Source: Natrinema caseinilyticum
Lineage (GTDB): Archaea; Halobacteriota; Halobacteria; Halobacteriales; Natrialbaceae
Length of the DNA stretch: 64,000 nucleotides
Direction of reading: 5' to 3'
Assembly: GCF_024227435.1 (NCBI RefSeq)
Contig: NZ_CP100445.1
Location: 1,919,369 to 1,983,368, forward strand
Within the stretch, counting starts at the first letter, position 1. Each line of letters starts with the position of its first letter. This document shows, in pieces, positions 49,904-58,717 of this stretch. The translations under genes and the position numbers were made by a program. A model generated the notes under the pieces. The model made no database searches. It had not been told where the DNA came from and saw only the letters and a program-made list of their open reading frames with translations.

Positions 49904-51777
49904 GGCGCTTCGGCTTCGGCCTCGACTTCGTCGGCGTCCGGGTCCGCGTCGGGTTCCTGGGCCTGCTCGATCAATTCTTCGATCGTCGAGTCGGTCAGAC
50001 GGTTCTTGAGCAGGACGTCGATGGGCAGCGTCGGCGCGCCGTCGACGAGGTTCTCGAGCAGGAAGAGCCGTTCTCGAGCCCGGGACATGCCGACGTAGAA
50101 GACGCGGCGTTCGTTGTCGGTCAGGACGGGGACGGGAGAGGAAGTCTTGGTGAACTCCTCGCACCCGGGGATGTCCGTGGGGTCGTCGACGGTCGCGACC
50201 ATCTGCTCGACGACTTTCTCGGTGAGGTCGGTGCCGACGAAGACGTGGTCGGCCTCGCGACCCTTCGCGGAGTGGATGGTACCGACGCGGACGCGGTCGG
50301 TGTCCATCCCCTGATACTCGCCGATCGCGAAGTACGATCTGACGCTCTTTTTCTGGAAGTTCGTGACTTTCCGGAGCATGTCCGATGCCGAGGCTGGCCC
50401 CGGCATGAAGGGGACGTGATCCTCGATGACCGACGCGGGTATCGCGAGGTCGACGAGGTCGTCGATCCCCGCGTCCTCCTGGCGCTCGTCGATCTCGTCG
50501 AAGAGTTCGTCGCGCTCGTTCGTCCCGAACGCGGACTCCTGAAGCATGTCGGCGAGCCGGCGGGCCTGCAGGCCCGTGACGTCCTCGCCTTCGTCGATCG
50601 CCTCGACCGCGCGGACGTACTGCGTGAGGCGATCCGTCCACATCCGCTGGTCGGTGAGCGACGTGAAGGGGACGCCTTCGGTGATGAACTCGTCGATGAA
50701 CTGGAACATCTGGTATCTGGCCCGGAACAGTACCATGATGGTGCTATCACCTTCGACGAGCGTTCGCCGAACCATCCGGACGACGTCGAGCATCGACGCG
50801 TTCGCACGAGCCTCGACGGCGCCGCCTTCTTTGCGCGGCTTGAGGTCTTTGTCCTGGCGCTTTGCGATGTGGCGAATCTCCTTGTTGACCGCGTTGAGGA
50901 CGTTAGACGGCAGCCGGTAGGAGTTCGGCAAAATAATGTCGTCGTCGACTTCTTCCTCGAGCAAGAGCGCGGGGTCGGCGCCCTGCCAGGAGTAGACGAC
51001 CTGGTCGTCGTCGCCGGCTATCAGGACCCGTTTCATGTGGGGTTTCCACTCCTGATAGACGTCGTACTGGAGGGTGGTGATGTCCTGGAACTCGTCGATC
51101 ACCAGGTAGTCGACGTTGGGCAGCAGCGAGCGTTGCTTGACCCGCTCGAGCATGTCCGCGAAGCCGATTTTGCCTTCTTCGCCCTTGTAGGCGCGCCAGG
51201 CGCGGATGGCCTCCGGGACGTCGATACGGTCGTCGTCGCTGGGCCAGGTCGGCGTGTACTTGTTGCCTTCCTGCGCGTTGGGATCGATCTCCGGCGGAAG
51301 TCGAACCTCCTCTTCGTCCCACTGGAACGGAACGTCGTACCAGTCCGAGACGTCGCGGCTGGTCCGCTGCAGCCACTGGCTGGTCGCGATGACCTTGTTA
51401 CCGATCGTCGTCGATCGGGCGGTCCGGCGACCGGCACCGCTGTACTCGTCTTCGTACTCGAGGCCGTAGTCGTCGCAGAAGTCCTCTTTATCCGATTCAC
51501 CGATCACGTCGCTTCGGGAGAGATCGAGCAGTTCGTACGCCTTGGCGTGCATCGTACAGACGTTTCCCTGCAGTGCACGTGGGCTCTCGTCGAGGCGGTC
51601 CGCGAGCCGTTCTCGGACCTCCTGTGCTGCCGCTCGCGTATACGAGACAACGAGAATGTCCCGGAAGGTGACGCCGTCCTGGTCGAGGATATCCTCGACG
51701 TGGTCGAGAAGGGCGGTTGTCTTGCCACTTCCCGGACCACCGAACAGGCGGGTGACCTTCGTGTCCGTCGTAGCCAT
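49900..51777 (-). CDS. UvrD/Rep-family superfamily 1 helicase
   Basis: A 625-aa SF1A DNA helicase. Motifs: Walker A GGPGSGKTT at 13-21, Ia SYTRAAAQEVRERLAD, II VIDEFQD near 223-229, III AGDDDQVVYSWQGAD, IV ILPNSYRLP, V VGTIHSAKGREADHVFVG near 497-514 and VI RRVFYVGMSRARERLFLL near 560. It lacks the C-terminal nuclease of AddA/RecB types. The ATG at 51777 is 3 bases after the start of a TACA-rich leader and about 30 bases past CTTATGGG on the reverse strand. Its stop overlaps the start of the M24-like gene. The role is probably DNA repair or replication restart. Confidence 0.94.
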   Translation of the reverse strand: MATTDTKVTRLFGGPGSGKTTALLDHVEDILDQDGVTFRDILVVSYTRAAAQEVRERLADRLDESPRALQGNVCTMHAKAYELLDLSRSDVIGESDKEDFCDDYGLEYEDEYSGAGRRTARSTTIGNKVIATSQWLQRTSRDVSDWYDVPFQWDEEEVRLPPEIDPNAQEGNKYTPTWPSDDDRIDVPEAIRAWRAYKGEEGKIGFADMLERVKQRSLLPNVDYLVIDEFQDITTLQYDVYQEWKPHMKRVLIAGDDDQVVYSWQGADPALLLEEEVDDDIILPNSYRLPSNVLNAVNKEIRHIAKRQDKDLKPRKEGGAVEARANASMLDVVRMVRRTLVEGDSTIMVLFRARYQMFQFIDEFITEGVPFTSLTDQRMWTDRLTQYVRAVEAIDEGEDVTGLQARRLADMLQESAFGTNERDELFDEIDERQEDAGIDDLVDLAIPASVIEDHVPFMPGPASASDMLRKVTNFQKKSVRSYFAIGEYQGMDTDRVRVGTIHSAKGREADHVFVGTDLTEKVVEQMVATVDDPTDIPGCEEFTKTSSPVPVLTDNERRVFYVGMSRARERLFLLENLVDGAPTLPIDVLLKNRLTDSTIEELIEQAQEPDADPDADEVEAEAEAP

Positions 51778-51840
51778 TGTAGCTGTACAAGAGCGCGACA
51801 CCCATAAGTCACGTGGGTTTTCTTCGACAAAATTCAGCGG

Positions 51841-51999
51841 TTAGGGGTCGCGAGGAGAACGGGCGTCCCTGACGTCGGCACCGTCGCGGATTTTGTCCTG
51901 ACAATCCGGACACACGCGTGGGTCGTCGACGTCACGTGGGGTGAAGACCCTGGCATACGCGTCCGTAACGAATCCGCCGCAGTTCTGACATTCCGGCAT
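51841..51999 (-). CDS. 52-aa zinc-finger protein, DUF7563-like
   Basis: Complete from ATG 51999: MPECQNCGGFVTDAYARVFT, then PRDVDDPRVCPDCQDKIRDGADVRDARSPRDP and TAA. Two CxxC pairs (residues 4/7 and 30/33) form one zinc finger, with the VRVFTP-like strand between them. It is a haloarchaeal DUF7563 protein. TTATAATCT on the reverse strand about 37 bases upstream is its TATA box. It sits 64 bases upstream of the helicase start on the same strand. Role unknown. Confidence 0.87.
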   Translation of the reverse strand: MPECQNCGGFVTDAYARVFTPRDVDDPRVCPDCQDKIRDGADVRDARSPRDP

Positions 52000-52161
52000 A
52001 GTTCTTCTCGATAATCTGTACTCGGTAATAGATTATAATTGTGTCGGATCGAAAGTGATAAAAAGGGCCGAGAGAGCCCGTTGCAGGGTCGCTACTCGAG
52101 AAACGTCACGGAATAAAGGGGTCAGCAATCGCCTGGCGAAGCCGTCGCCAGGGAACGGTCG

Positions 52162-52347
52162 CTAGGGCGCCGGTTCCCAGCCACAGACTGTACAAGTGGT
52201 CGCTGACGTGTCGTGGAGTCCGCCGCACTCGGGACACTGCTTCTTGTTATACTCCCGTTCCCACCCTACTTTCTCGACCGAATGACCGCGGTCGGACAGG
52301 AATTGATCGATGACGTCGTCACCGGCATCCGTGGGTGAGGTTGCCAT
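52162..52347 (-). CDS. 61-aa zinc-finger protein, HVO_0416-like
   Basis: MATSPTDAGDDVIDQFLSDR, then GHSVEKVGWEREYNKKQCPECGGLHDTSATTCTVCGWEPAP. One zinc finger (CPEC near 41-44 and CTVC near 54-57) after an acidic helix. The YNKKQCPxCGGLHDxSATxCxVCGW block matches the haloarchaeal HVO_0416 family. An in-frame ATG at 52368 exists, but TTTAATA is centred about 28 bases before 52347, which favours the shorter start. Role unknown. Confidence 0.88.
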   Translation of the reverse strand: MATSPTDAGDDVIDQFLSDRGHSVEKVGWEREYNKKQCPECGGLHDTSATTCTVCGWEPAP

Positions 52348-52524
52348 GAGTATGTGAACGGATGCCATACTATTAAATCGTTGGGTCCGTGAAGATGCTG
52401 CCTCCACCAGAGACGAAATGAACCGTCTGGAGAAACCCCCGAAAGGAGACGGACCGACGACGAGAGGCAGATCGGTGCGAATCCGACCCGCGGGTTTTTC
52501 TCCGTCTCGAGCCAACTAGAACGC

Positions 52525-53376
52525 ATGAGCGACTTACGCCTCGATTCCACTCAGCTCGACCGGTACTCGAGACACGTGATCATGGACGAAATTGGACCCG
52601 AGGGCCAAAAGCGGCTCCTCGATGGATCGGTCCTGGCCGTCGGTGCGGGCGGACTCGGTTCGCCAGCGATCCAGTACCTGGCGGCGGCCGGGGTGGGTCA
52701 ACTCGGAATCGTCGACGACGATGTCGTCGAACGCTCGAACCTGCAGCGCCAGATCGTCCACGGCGACGCCGACGTCGGTCGGCCGAAAGTCGAAAGCGCA
52801 GCCGACCACGTGGCGGCGCTGAATCCGGATATCGACGTCGAAACCCACGAGATGCGCGTCACGGCCGATACCGTCGCGGACCTCGTCGCGGACTACGACG
52901 TCGTCCTCGACGCCAGTGACAACTTCGCGACACGGTACCTGCTCAACGACCACTGCGTCCTTACGGAAACGCCGCTATCCCACGGCGCGATCTACCGGTT
53001 CGAGGGGCAGGTAACGACGTTTACGAACGATCGCGGTGACAGCGATACAGACGGCGAGGCGTCACCGCCGTGTTACCGATGTCTCTTTCCCGAAGCGCCC
53101 GAACCCGGCACCGTCCCCGACTGTGCAACCACCGGGGTCCTCGGCGTCCTCCCCGGCACCGTCGGCTGCATCCAGGCTACCGAGGTCGTCAAGTTCCTCC
53201 TGGGGAAAGGGAAATTGCTCGAGGGACGACTCCTGATGTACGATGCGATGGACATGAGCTTCGAGGAGGTGCCGGTGCAGTCGAATCCAGCGTGTCCGGT
53301 CTGCGGCGACGACCCTGAGATCGAGTCCGTTACCGACGTCGCCTACGAAGGGACCTGCGAAATCTCGGCCGACTAG
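52525..53376 (+). CDS. ubaA: UbaA, SAMP-activating E1-like enzyme (MoeB/ThiF family)
   Basis: A 283-aa adenylyltransferase that activates ubiquitin-like SAMP proteins in haloarchaea for protein tagging, molybdopterin and tRNA thiolation. Motifs: RYSRHVIMDEIGPEGQKRL near 13-31, ATP loop VGAGGLGSPAIQYLAAAG near 39-56, DDDVVERSNLQRQI near 68-81, DASDNFATRYLLND near 131-144, CYRCLFPE near 185 and the conserved catalytic-Cys region VPDCATTGVLG near 200, with the zinc Cys pair CPVCGD near 258. Length is near that of Haloferax UbaA. MoaE, at 3678 in this window, depends on the same pathway through SAMP1/MoaD. Confidence 0.93.
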   Translation: MSDLRLDSTQLDRYSRHVIMDEIGPEGQKRLLDGSVLAVGAGGLGSPAIQYLAAAGVGQLGIVDDDVVERSNLQRQIVHGDADVGRPKVESAADHVAALNPDIDVETHEMRVTADTVADLVADYDVVLDASDNFATRYLLNDHCVLTETPLSHGAIYRFEGQVTTFTNDRGDSDTDGEASPPCYRCLFPEAPEPGTVPDCATTGVLGVLPGTVGCIQATEVVKFLLGKGKLLEGRLLMYDAMDMSFEEVPVQSNPACPVCGDDPEIESVTDVAYEGTCEISAD

Positions 53377-53406
53377 CGGCTGAAGAGCGGGGGCGGTCGA
53401 AACCCG

Positions 53407-54192
53407 TCAGCTCCGCATGAGCCCACCGTCGATCGGCACCTCGACCCCGTTGACGAAACTCGAGCGGGGACTCGAGAGGAAGGCGACGACGTCGCCGAGT
53501 TCGTGAGGGGCGCCGATGCGTTCCATCGGAATGTCGTCCGCCAGCGCCGCCAGACCCGCCTCGTAGTCGTCGTACGTCCCGCGCTCGACGCCGGCCTCGA
53601 CGAGTTCCTCGATCCGGGCCGTTTCGATGGTCCCCGGCAGGACCGCATTGGCCCGAATTTCGGGCGCAAATTCCCGTGAAATCGTCTTGACCAGCCCGAT
53701 CACGCCTCGGCGCACCGAGTTCGAGAGGAGGAGTCCGTCCACGACTTCCCGAACGGTCCGCGAGGTGATGCAGGTGATCGTCCCGCACTCGGAGTCGAGC
53801 AGGTGTTCGTAGGCCTCCTCGATCGTCCAGACGACGCTCATCACCAACAGATCGTAGGCCTGGTACCAGTCCTGCTCGTCCGTCTCGAGGAAGGTCGTAC
53901 TCGGCGGGCCGCCCGAGGACGTGACCAGGTGATCCAGCCCGCCGAAGGCGTCGACCGTCTCGCGGACGAGATGCGAGACGTCGTCGGGGTCCGTCAGATC
54001 GGCTTCCACCGCGAGGACGTCGCCCGTCGCCGTTTCGGCGAGTTCCTCGCGTGCCGACTCGAGGCGGCGTTCGTCGCGGCCGCAGATCGCGACGTTCGCG
54101 CCTTCGTCCGCCAGCGCTTGCGCGCTCGCGAAACCGAGACCGCTCGAGGCGGCGGTCACCAGTGCCGAATTGCCATCGAGTTCGAAATCCAT
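53407..54192 (-). CDS. short-chain dehydrogenase-like protein lacking the YxxxK motif
   Basis: A 261-aa classical-size SDR. The nucleotide motif is NSALVTAASSGLGFASAQALADEGANVAICGRD (TAASSGLG at about 13-20), NNAG is replaced by SSGGPPS (TSSGGPPSTTF near 91), and the active-site stretch reads ITSRTVREVVDGLLLSNSVRRGVIGLVKTISRE, so the Tyr of YxxxK is missing. This matches the SDR subgroup related to FabG-like BKR_like proteins with SN(A/S)xR in that place. The C-terminal IDGGLMRS is standard. Activity therefore cannot be assumed. The 260-bp gap upstream (54193-54452) shows no gene. Confidence 0.85.
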   Translation of the reverse strand: MDFELDGNSALVTAASSGLGFASAQALADEGANVAICGRDERRLESAREELAETATGDVLAVEADLTDPDDVSHLVRETVDAFGGLDHLVTSSGGPPSTTFLETDEQDWYQAYDLLVMSVVWTIEEAYEHLLDSECGTITCITSRTVREVVDGLLLSNSVRRGVIGLVKTISREFAPEIRANAVLPGTIETARIEELVEAGVERGTYDDYEAGLAALADDIPMERIGAPHELGDVVAFLSSPRSSFVNGVEVPIDGGLMRS

Positions 54193-54452
54193 ACCGGACG
54201 CGACGGGAGCGGAGTACAAATCTCTCGGGGAGTCGGCAGGCGGTCCGGGCACCGACGGTCGGTCAGCGGGTGCGTCTCGCGCGAGATGTCCACACGGTCG
54301 CCGCCCAGTTACGGAAGTTCGGGGGAGAGGGCCCCGTTCTCGAGTGCGGGGACGGATCGACGCTCCGTCAGTGTCGACAGCGCTTTTCCCCGGCCCCGTT
54401 CGATCCCGTAAAGGGGAACGGTGACGGACGGTCGTCGACCGGTCGGTTTCGA

Positions 54453-54911
54453 TCACTCCTGGTGGCGAACGCGTACCATCCCCTCGGACGTGACGCCGAT
54501 GATCAGCGGCGTCGACACCTGTCGACCGGAGACGGCCGGTCCCGCAGCGTCGCTGACGACCTTCATCAAATCCGGCGCGGTGTGATCGACCTTGACGCCG
54601 GCCTCGTCACAGGCGTCGTAAACCATCTGTGGCACGTCGTAGAGGTCCATCCCTTCGGGAACGCGAACGCGAACGGGCGCACGAAGGGCCTCGGCGAATG
54701 CGACCGTTTCCCGAGCCTTTGCCACGTTCTCACGGCCGCTCGACTCGATCGACGAGACGTTCGCCCGGGACGTCCCGAGTTCGTCGGCGATATCAGCCTG
54801 CGAAAAACCGCGTTCCCGTAGCGCGAGCACCTGCGCCTGTCGATGGGTCAACACGCTGGTCTCGGCCTCGAAGCCGATCTCCTCGAGGAGTTCCTCGAGT
54901 TCGTCGATCAC
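54453..54911 (-). CDS. Tfx family DNA-binding protein
   Basis: A 152-aa regulator with GTG start at 54911. The N-terminal HTH is SVLTHRQAQVLALRERGFSQADIADELGTSRANVSSIESSGRENVAKARETVAFAEAL near 19-76, the LuxR/sigma-like Tfx pattern. The C-terminal half VRVRVPEGMDLYDVPQMVYDACDEAGVKVDHTAPDLMKVVSDAAG is the Tfx-specific domain. The founder in Methanothermobacter activates the molybdenum formylmethanofuran dehydrogenase operon. MoaE lies in this window but far away, so any link to molybdenum here is open. It is upstream of the SDR gene on the same strand. Confidence 0.92.
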   Translation of the reverse strand: MIDELEELLEEIGFEAETSVLTHRQAQVLALRERGFSQADIADELGTSRANVSSIESSGRENVAKARETVAFAEALRAPVRVRVPEGMDLYDVPQMVYDACDEAGVKVDHTAPDLMKVVSDAAGPAVSGRQVSTPLIIGVTSEGMVRVRHQE

Positions 54912-55126
54912 GGTCCTCCCCTCCCACCGAATCCCCGGACTCGCGTTCGCATACGAACAACTAGGATTCGGCGGGATCAAAGCTTCCACGGTCCCGGCAC
55001 TGGAAGATCCCGACCCCGGACGCGCCACGGCCACCATACGACGTCTCCGTCGCAGACTCCGACGGGGGACGACGGAAAGGCAAACGGGATCCCCGGCAGT
55101 TCGAGGGGCGTCTCACGTGCGGGAAC

Positions 55127-56119
55127 TCAGTACGTTACGTCCCATCGTTCCTCGTCGGACGCAGCGAGTTCCGCCGCGACCCCGTCGGCCAATCGGTACT
55201 CCGTGCCGTCGCTGACGACGGTACCCGCTCGTTCGAGGTGTTCGAGGTGTGCGTACGACTCGCCGGGGCCGTGGAGAATGTGGATCCCCTCGAGGTCGCC
55301 GAACAGGTCGGCGCTGACGGTCCACGTGTCGCAGGGGCCGTGCCGATCGAGAGCGTCGAGAACACGCCAGGACCGCTCTTCGTGATGGTCGATGATGTGC
55401 TGAGCGCGATCCGCGGGGTCGTCGATCGGGTCGCGGTGTCCGGGCCACGCTCGAGCGTACTCGGCGTCGACGATTCCCTCTAACGCCCGCAGGTACTTCT
55501 CGAGCGGCCGGTCGACGCGCACGTCGGCACCGCCGACGTTGGGCGTGTAGACGGGCAACAGCGTGTCGCCGGAGAAAACCACTCGCCGGCCATCGAGGTC
55601 CGTCTCGAACATGCTGAGGCCCGCCGCGTGACCGGGTGTGTGGACGACCTCGAGTTCGGTGTCACCGAACGAGAACGTCTCGCCGTCCTCGAACGGAGTG
55701 ACGGTCGGCGTTTCGACGGTCGTTTCGCCGTCTGCCATGCGGTCGAGAAGCACCGTCTGCTCGTCCCCGGGCATCCCCCACTGCTCGAAGTACTGTTTCT
55801 GTCGATCGTGCATTGCGGCCCAGGCGTCCTCGTCGCCCTCGACGAGCGCTGCGTCCGCCGCGTGGACGTGAACGTCGGCCCCACTTTCGGCCTGAATCTC
55901 GCCGGCCAGCCCGCAGTGATCGTGGTGCCAGTGAGTGAGAAAGATCCGGTCGACGTCGGCGAAGCCGAGTCCGTGTTCGGCCAGCGCCGCCTCGAGTTGC
56001 TCGCGGGTCGTGGCCATCCAGTCACCGGTATCGATCAGCACCGTCTCGCTGCCGTCCGCAAAACAGTAGGCATTATTGTCGCCTTCGAACGCCGAATTCG
56101 ATAAGGAAATGCGTTCCAT
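55127..56119 (-). CDS. MBL-fold metallo-hydrolase
   Basis: A 330-aa protein. The beta-lactamase-fold motif is LTHWHHDHCG at 61-70 (H63, H65, D67, H68), with later ligands in VVHTPGHAAGLSMFE (His), VVFSGDTLLP (Asp) and AWPGHRDPI (His), which are all present. A C-terminal helical domain (WRVLDALDRHGPCDTWTVSADLF...) resembles the winged-helix tail of LACTB2/CPSF-like hydrolases. The ATG at 56119 gives MERISLSNSAFEGDNNAYCF, directly at the first strand. Substrate unknown; glyoxalase-II-like thioesterase or nuclease are options. The 215-bp gap after Tfx (54912-55126) shows no gene. Confidence 0.92.
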   Translation of the reverse strand: MERISLSNSAFEGDNNAYCFADGSETVLIDTGDWMATTREQLEAALAEHGLGFADVDRIFLTHWHHDHCGLAGEIQAESGADVHVHAADAALVEGDEDAWAAMHDRQKQYFEQWGMPGDEQTVLLDRMADGETTVETPTVTPFEDGETFSFGDTELEVVHTPGHAAGLSMFETDLDGRRVVFSGDTLLPVYTPNVGGADVRVDRPLEKYLRALEGIVDAEYARAWPGHRDPIDDPADRAQHIIDHHEERSWRVLDALDRHGPCDTWTVSADLFGDLEGIHILHGPGESYAHLEHLERAGTVVSDGTEYRLADGVAAELAASDEERWDVTY

Positions 56120-56305
56120 GCACCCACTTCTCACGGGGACCGAGAAAACGTTGACTGAAGCGGAACGCCGTGAATCGAACCCGAAAGTTCGTCCGCGAAA
56201 GGCCCTCTCGAATCGCTGTGGGCCGGCGAAATCGGCAGCGAAACAACGAGATGTCGAACGCGACGTCGGTCGCGAGCGCTTCAGCCGGCTGTCCACTCGA
56301 CGGGG

Positions 56306-56773
56306 TTACGAGCCCCAGAAGTTCTCGCGGCTGCCCAGGCGTTCGCGCGTCGAGTCGTCGGTTTCGTCGTCCGTCTGGCCGTCGCTCTCCGCGGCAGCGT
56401 CGTCCGGTGCGTCGTCGCCGTCGGATTCGTCCTGGGGATTCATCGGCAGGATCTCGAGTTCTTCCGCCCGTGCATGGTTGCTGTGAACCCGTGTGATCTC
56501 GACTCGAGCGCGGGCATCGGGGAGGACGCCGTCGACCATCACGATGAAGCCGTCCTCGGTTCGACCGACTCCGGCACCGCTTTCGTGCATGTCGACGACG
56601 TCGATGACGACCTCCTCGCCGGCCTTGACTGGCTGCGTTTTGAGGTCATCGATGGGTTGGTTGTAGTGGTTACACCACTCTTTACCACCTCGATCACCGT
56701 AGTGTTGACACCCCATTCCCGAGATCCGTTCGGAGAAGCTCGGGCAGTCGTCGGCAAGTGGACAGTCCGCCAT
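56306..56773 (-). CDS. TRAM-domain protein with N-terminal Cys cluster
   Basis: A 155-aa protein. Residues 1-40 hold four Cys (C4, C10, C22, C34) in MADCPLADDCPSFSERISGM and GCQHYGDRGGKEWCNHY, suiting a zinc knuckle or Fe-S site. Residues 48-112 are a TRAM RNA-binding barrel: VKAGEEVVIDVVDMHESGAGVGRTEDGFIVMVDGVLPDARARVEITRVHSNHARAEEL. The rest is an acidic disordered tail. Archaeal TRAM proteins act as RNA chaperones, like bacterial cold-shock proteins. GTTTAACG on the reverse strand about 28 bases upstream looks like its TATA box. Confidence 0.9.
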   Translation of the reverse strand: MADCPLADDCPSFSERISGMGCQHYGDRGGKEWCNHYNQPIDDLKTQPVKAGEEVVIDVVDMHESGAGVGRTEDGFIVMVDGVLPDARARVEITRVHSNHARAEELEILPMNPQDESDGDDAPDDAAAESDGQTDDETDDSTRERLGSRENFWGS

Positions 56774-56978
56774 GCTCCGTACTATCAGCGGTGGCGTTAA
56801 ACCGTTTCCGTCTTCCGGATACTCGCCGTAGGCTGCGAAACGCTGGTAGTAAACGCGGTGCTCGGAGACAGCAACAATAATAATTATCAGCTAGACATCA
56901 AAATTTGGTAACTGAACGTGACGCGGCGGACGGTGCGTTTCGAAAAGATTTACGGTATGGACATCCCAGTGATTGCTG

Positions 56979-57767
56979 ATGAAAATTCTCGTTACGGTCA
57001 AAGAGGTGGCGACCGTCGAAGACGAGTTCGAAATCGATGGCACTGAAATCGCAGATCAGTACCTCGGTGCAGATCTCAACGAGTGGGACGACTACGCGGT
57101 CGAAGAGGCCGTTCAACTTCAGGAGGCCGGCATCGCCGACGAGGTCGTGACGGTCACCATCGGTCCGGAAGACTGCGAACAGACCATTCGACAGGCGCTC
57201 GCGAAAGGGGCAGATCGAGCCGTCCGCGTCTGGGACGACTCGTTCGCGGACGTCGACCTGCTCGACGTCAACGCGAAGACGGAGATTTTGAGCGCGGTCG
57301 TCGAGGCGGAAGATCCCGACCTCGTGCTCACCGGTGTCCAGGCCGGCGACGACAGCTTCGCTGCGACCGGCGTTTCGGTCGCCGAGAACGTCGGTTTCCA
57401 GTGGGGTGCCGTCGTCAACCACCTCGACCACGACCTCGGCGACGTCGTCTCCGTCCGACGCGAACTCGAGGGCGGAGTCGAAGAACTGAGCGAGATCGAA
57501 CTCCCCGCCGTGCTAACGATCCAGACGGGGATCAACGAACCTCGCTACGCGAGCCTTCGGGGGATCCGCCAGGCCCAGCGCAAGGAACTCGACGTTCAAA
57601 CGCTGGCCGACCTCGGCGTCGACGAGAGCGCCATCGAGTCCGAACTCGATCTGACGGACATGTACGAACCCGAAAGCGAAAGCGACGTCACCGTCTGGGA
57701 GGGCAGCGCCGACGACACGGCCGCAGAGTTGGGAGAACTGCTTCGCGATAAGGGGGTGGCACAATGA
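56979..57767 (+). CDS. etfB: electron transfer flavoprotein, beta subunit
   Basis: A 262-aa EtfB (FixA): MKILVTVKEVATVEDEFEID, NEWDDYAVEEAVQL, VTVTIGPEDCEQTIRQALAKGADRAVRV, DLVLTGVQAGDDSFAATGVSVAENVGF and the C-terminal PAVLTIQTGINEPRYASLRGI. With EtfA it carries FAD (and AMP) and moves electrons from acyl-CoA dehydrogenases, or from FixCX-type partners, to quinone. The ATG at 56979 starts at the first strand; TTG and CTG codons precede it in frame. The TGA overlaps the etfA start (ATGA at 57764). Confidence 0.97.
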   Translation: MKILVTVKEVATVEDEFEIDGTEIADQYLGADLNEWDDYAVEEAVQLQEAGIADEVVTVTIGPEDCEQTIRQALAKGADRAVRVWDDSFADVDLLDVNAKTEILSAVVEAEDPDLVLTGVQAGDDSFAATGVSVAENVGFQWGAVVNHLDHDLGDVVSVRRELEGGVEELSEIELPAVLTIQTGINEPRYASLRGIRQAQRKELDVQTLADLGVDESAIESELDLTDMYEPESESDVTVWEGSADDTAAELGELLRDKGVAQ

Positions 57768-58717
57768 CGGACGTCCTCGCAGTCGCGGACCACCGCCGCG
57801 GCGACTTGCGCGACGTCAGCTACGAGATCATCACGGCCGGCCGCGAACTCGCCGACGAGACCGGTGGCGACCTCCACGTCGCGGTCATCAGCGGCACCGT
57901 CGACGACTTCGCCGACAAGCTCAACCGCGACGGCGTCGACGCCATCCACACCGTTTCTCACGGCGAGGAATTCAACCACGACGTCTACACACAGACGATC
58001 ACGCAGCTCTACGACGAACTCGCGCCGCAGTACGTCCTCACGCCGAACAGCGTCAACGGGCTCGATTACGCCCCCGCCGTCGCCAACCAGCTCGACCTCC
58101 CGATCGTCACCGACACGGTCGGCCTCGAGACCGACGGCGACACGCTCGTCGCGACCAGGGAGATGTACGGTGGGAAAGTCGAGACCACCAACGAACTCGA
58201 GGGCGACGCCGTCGTCACGATTCGCGGGGCCGAGTGGCCGGCAGCCGAAGGAACGGGCGACGCCGCGGTCGAGGCCTTCGACGCGGACATCGACGAGGAT
58301 ACGATCGGATCGACCGTCAACGGCTTCGAGGAAGTCGGTGGTGGCGACGTCGACATCAGCGAAGCCGAACTGCTCGTCTCGATCGGCCGCGGGATCGAAG
58401 AGGAGGAGAACCTCGACCTGATCCGTGATCTGGCCGACGCGCTCGGCGCTACGCTGTCGTCTTCGCGTCCGATCGTCGACAACGGCTGGCTGCCCAAGAA
58501 CCGCCAGGTCGGCCAGTCCGGAAAGGTCGTCACGCCCGACGTCTACATCGCGATCGGCATCTCCGGAGCGGTCCAACACGTCGCCGGTATGAAAGGATCC
58601 GACACGATCGTCGCGATCAACACGGACCCCAACGCGCCGATCATGGACATCGCAGATTACGCGATCCACGACGACCTGTTCGACGTCGTGCCGGCGCTCG
58701 TCGAGGAGTTCGAGTAA
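57764..58717 (+). CDS. etfA: electron transfer flavoprotein, alpha subunit
   Basis: A 317-aa EtfA: an N-terminal domain MTDVLAVADHRRGDLRDVSY onward, and the C-terminal FAD domain with LLVSIGRGIEEEENLDLIRDLADALGATLSSSRPIVDNGWLP (near 205-246), RQVGQSGKVVTPDVYIAIGISGAVQHVAGM and IVAINTDPNAPIMDIADYAI. All FAD-contact segments are intact. The gene is coupled to etfB by a 4-base overlap. No fixC/fixX gene follows. The last 14 codons (CTGTTCGACGTC... to the stop) are duplicated 199 bases downstream. Confidence 0.97.
   Translation: MTDVLAVADHRRGDLRDVSYEIITAGRELADETGGDLHVAVISGTVDDFADKLNRDGVDAIHTVSHGEEFNHDVYTQTITQLYDELAPQYVLTPNSVNGLDYAPAVANQLDLPIVTDTVGLETDGDTLVATREMYGGKVETTNELEGDAVVTIRGAEWPAAEGTGDAAVEAFDADIDEDTIGSTVNGFEEVGGGDVDISEAELLVSIGRGIEEEENLDLIRDLADALGATLSSSRPIVDNGWLPKNRQVGQSGKVVTPDVYIAIGISGAVQHVAGMKGSDTIVAINTDPNAPIMDIADYAIHDDLFDVVPALVEEFE

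Noticed and set aside
49903-50641. N-terminal extension of the M24-like frame into the helicase gene
   Set aside because: The extension is Arg-rich and antisense-like in composition, and overlaps helicase codons; a GTG at 49903 coupled to the helicase stop is the better start.
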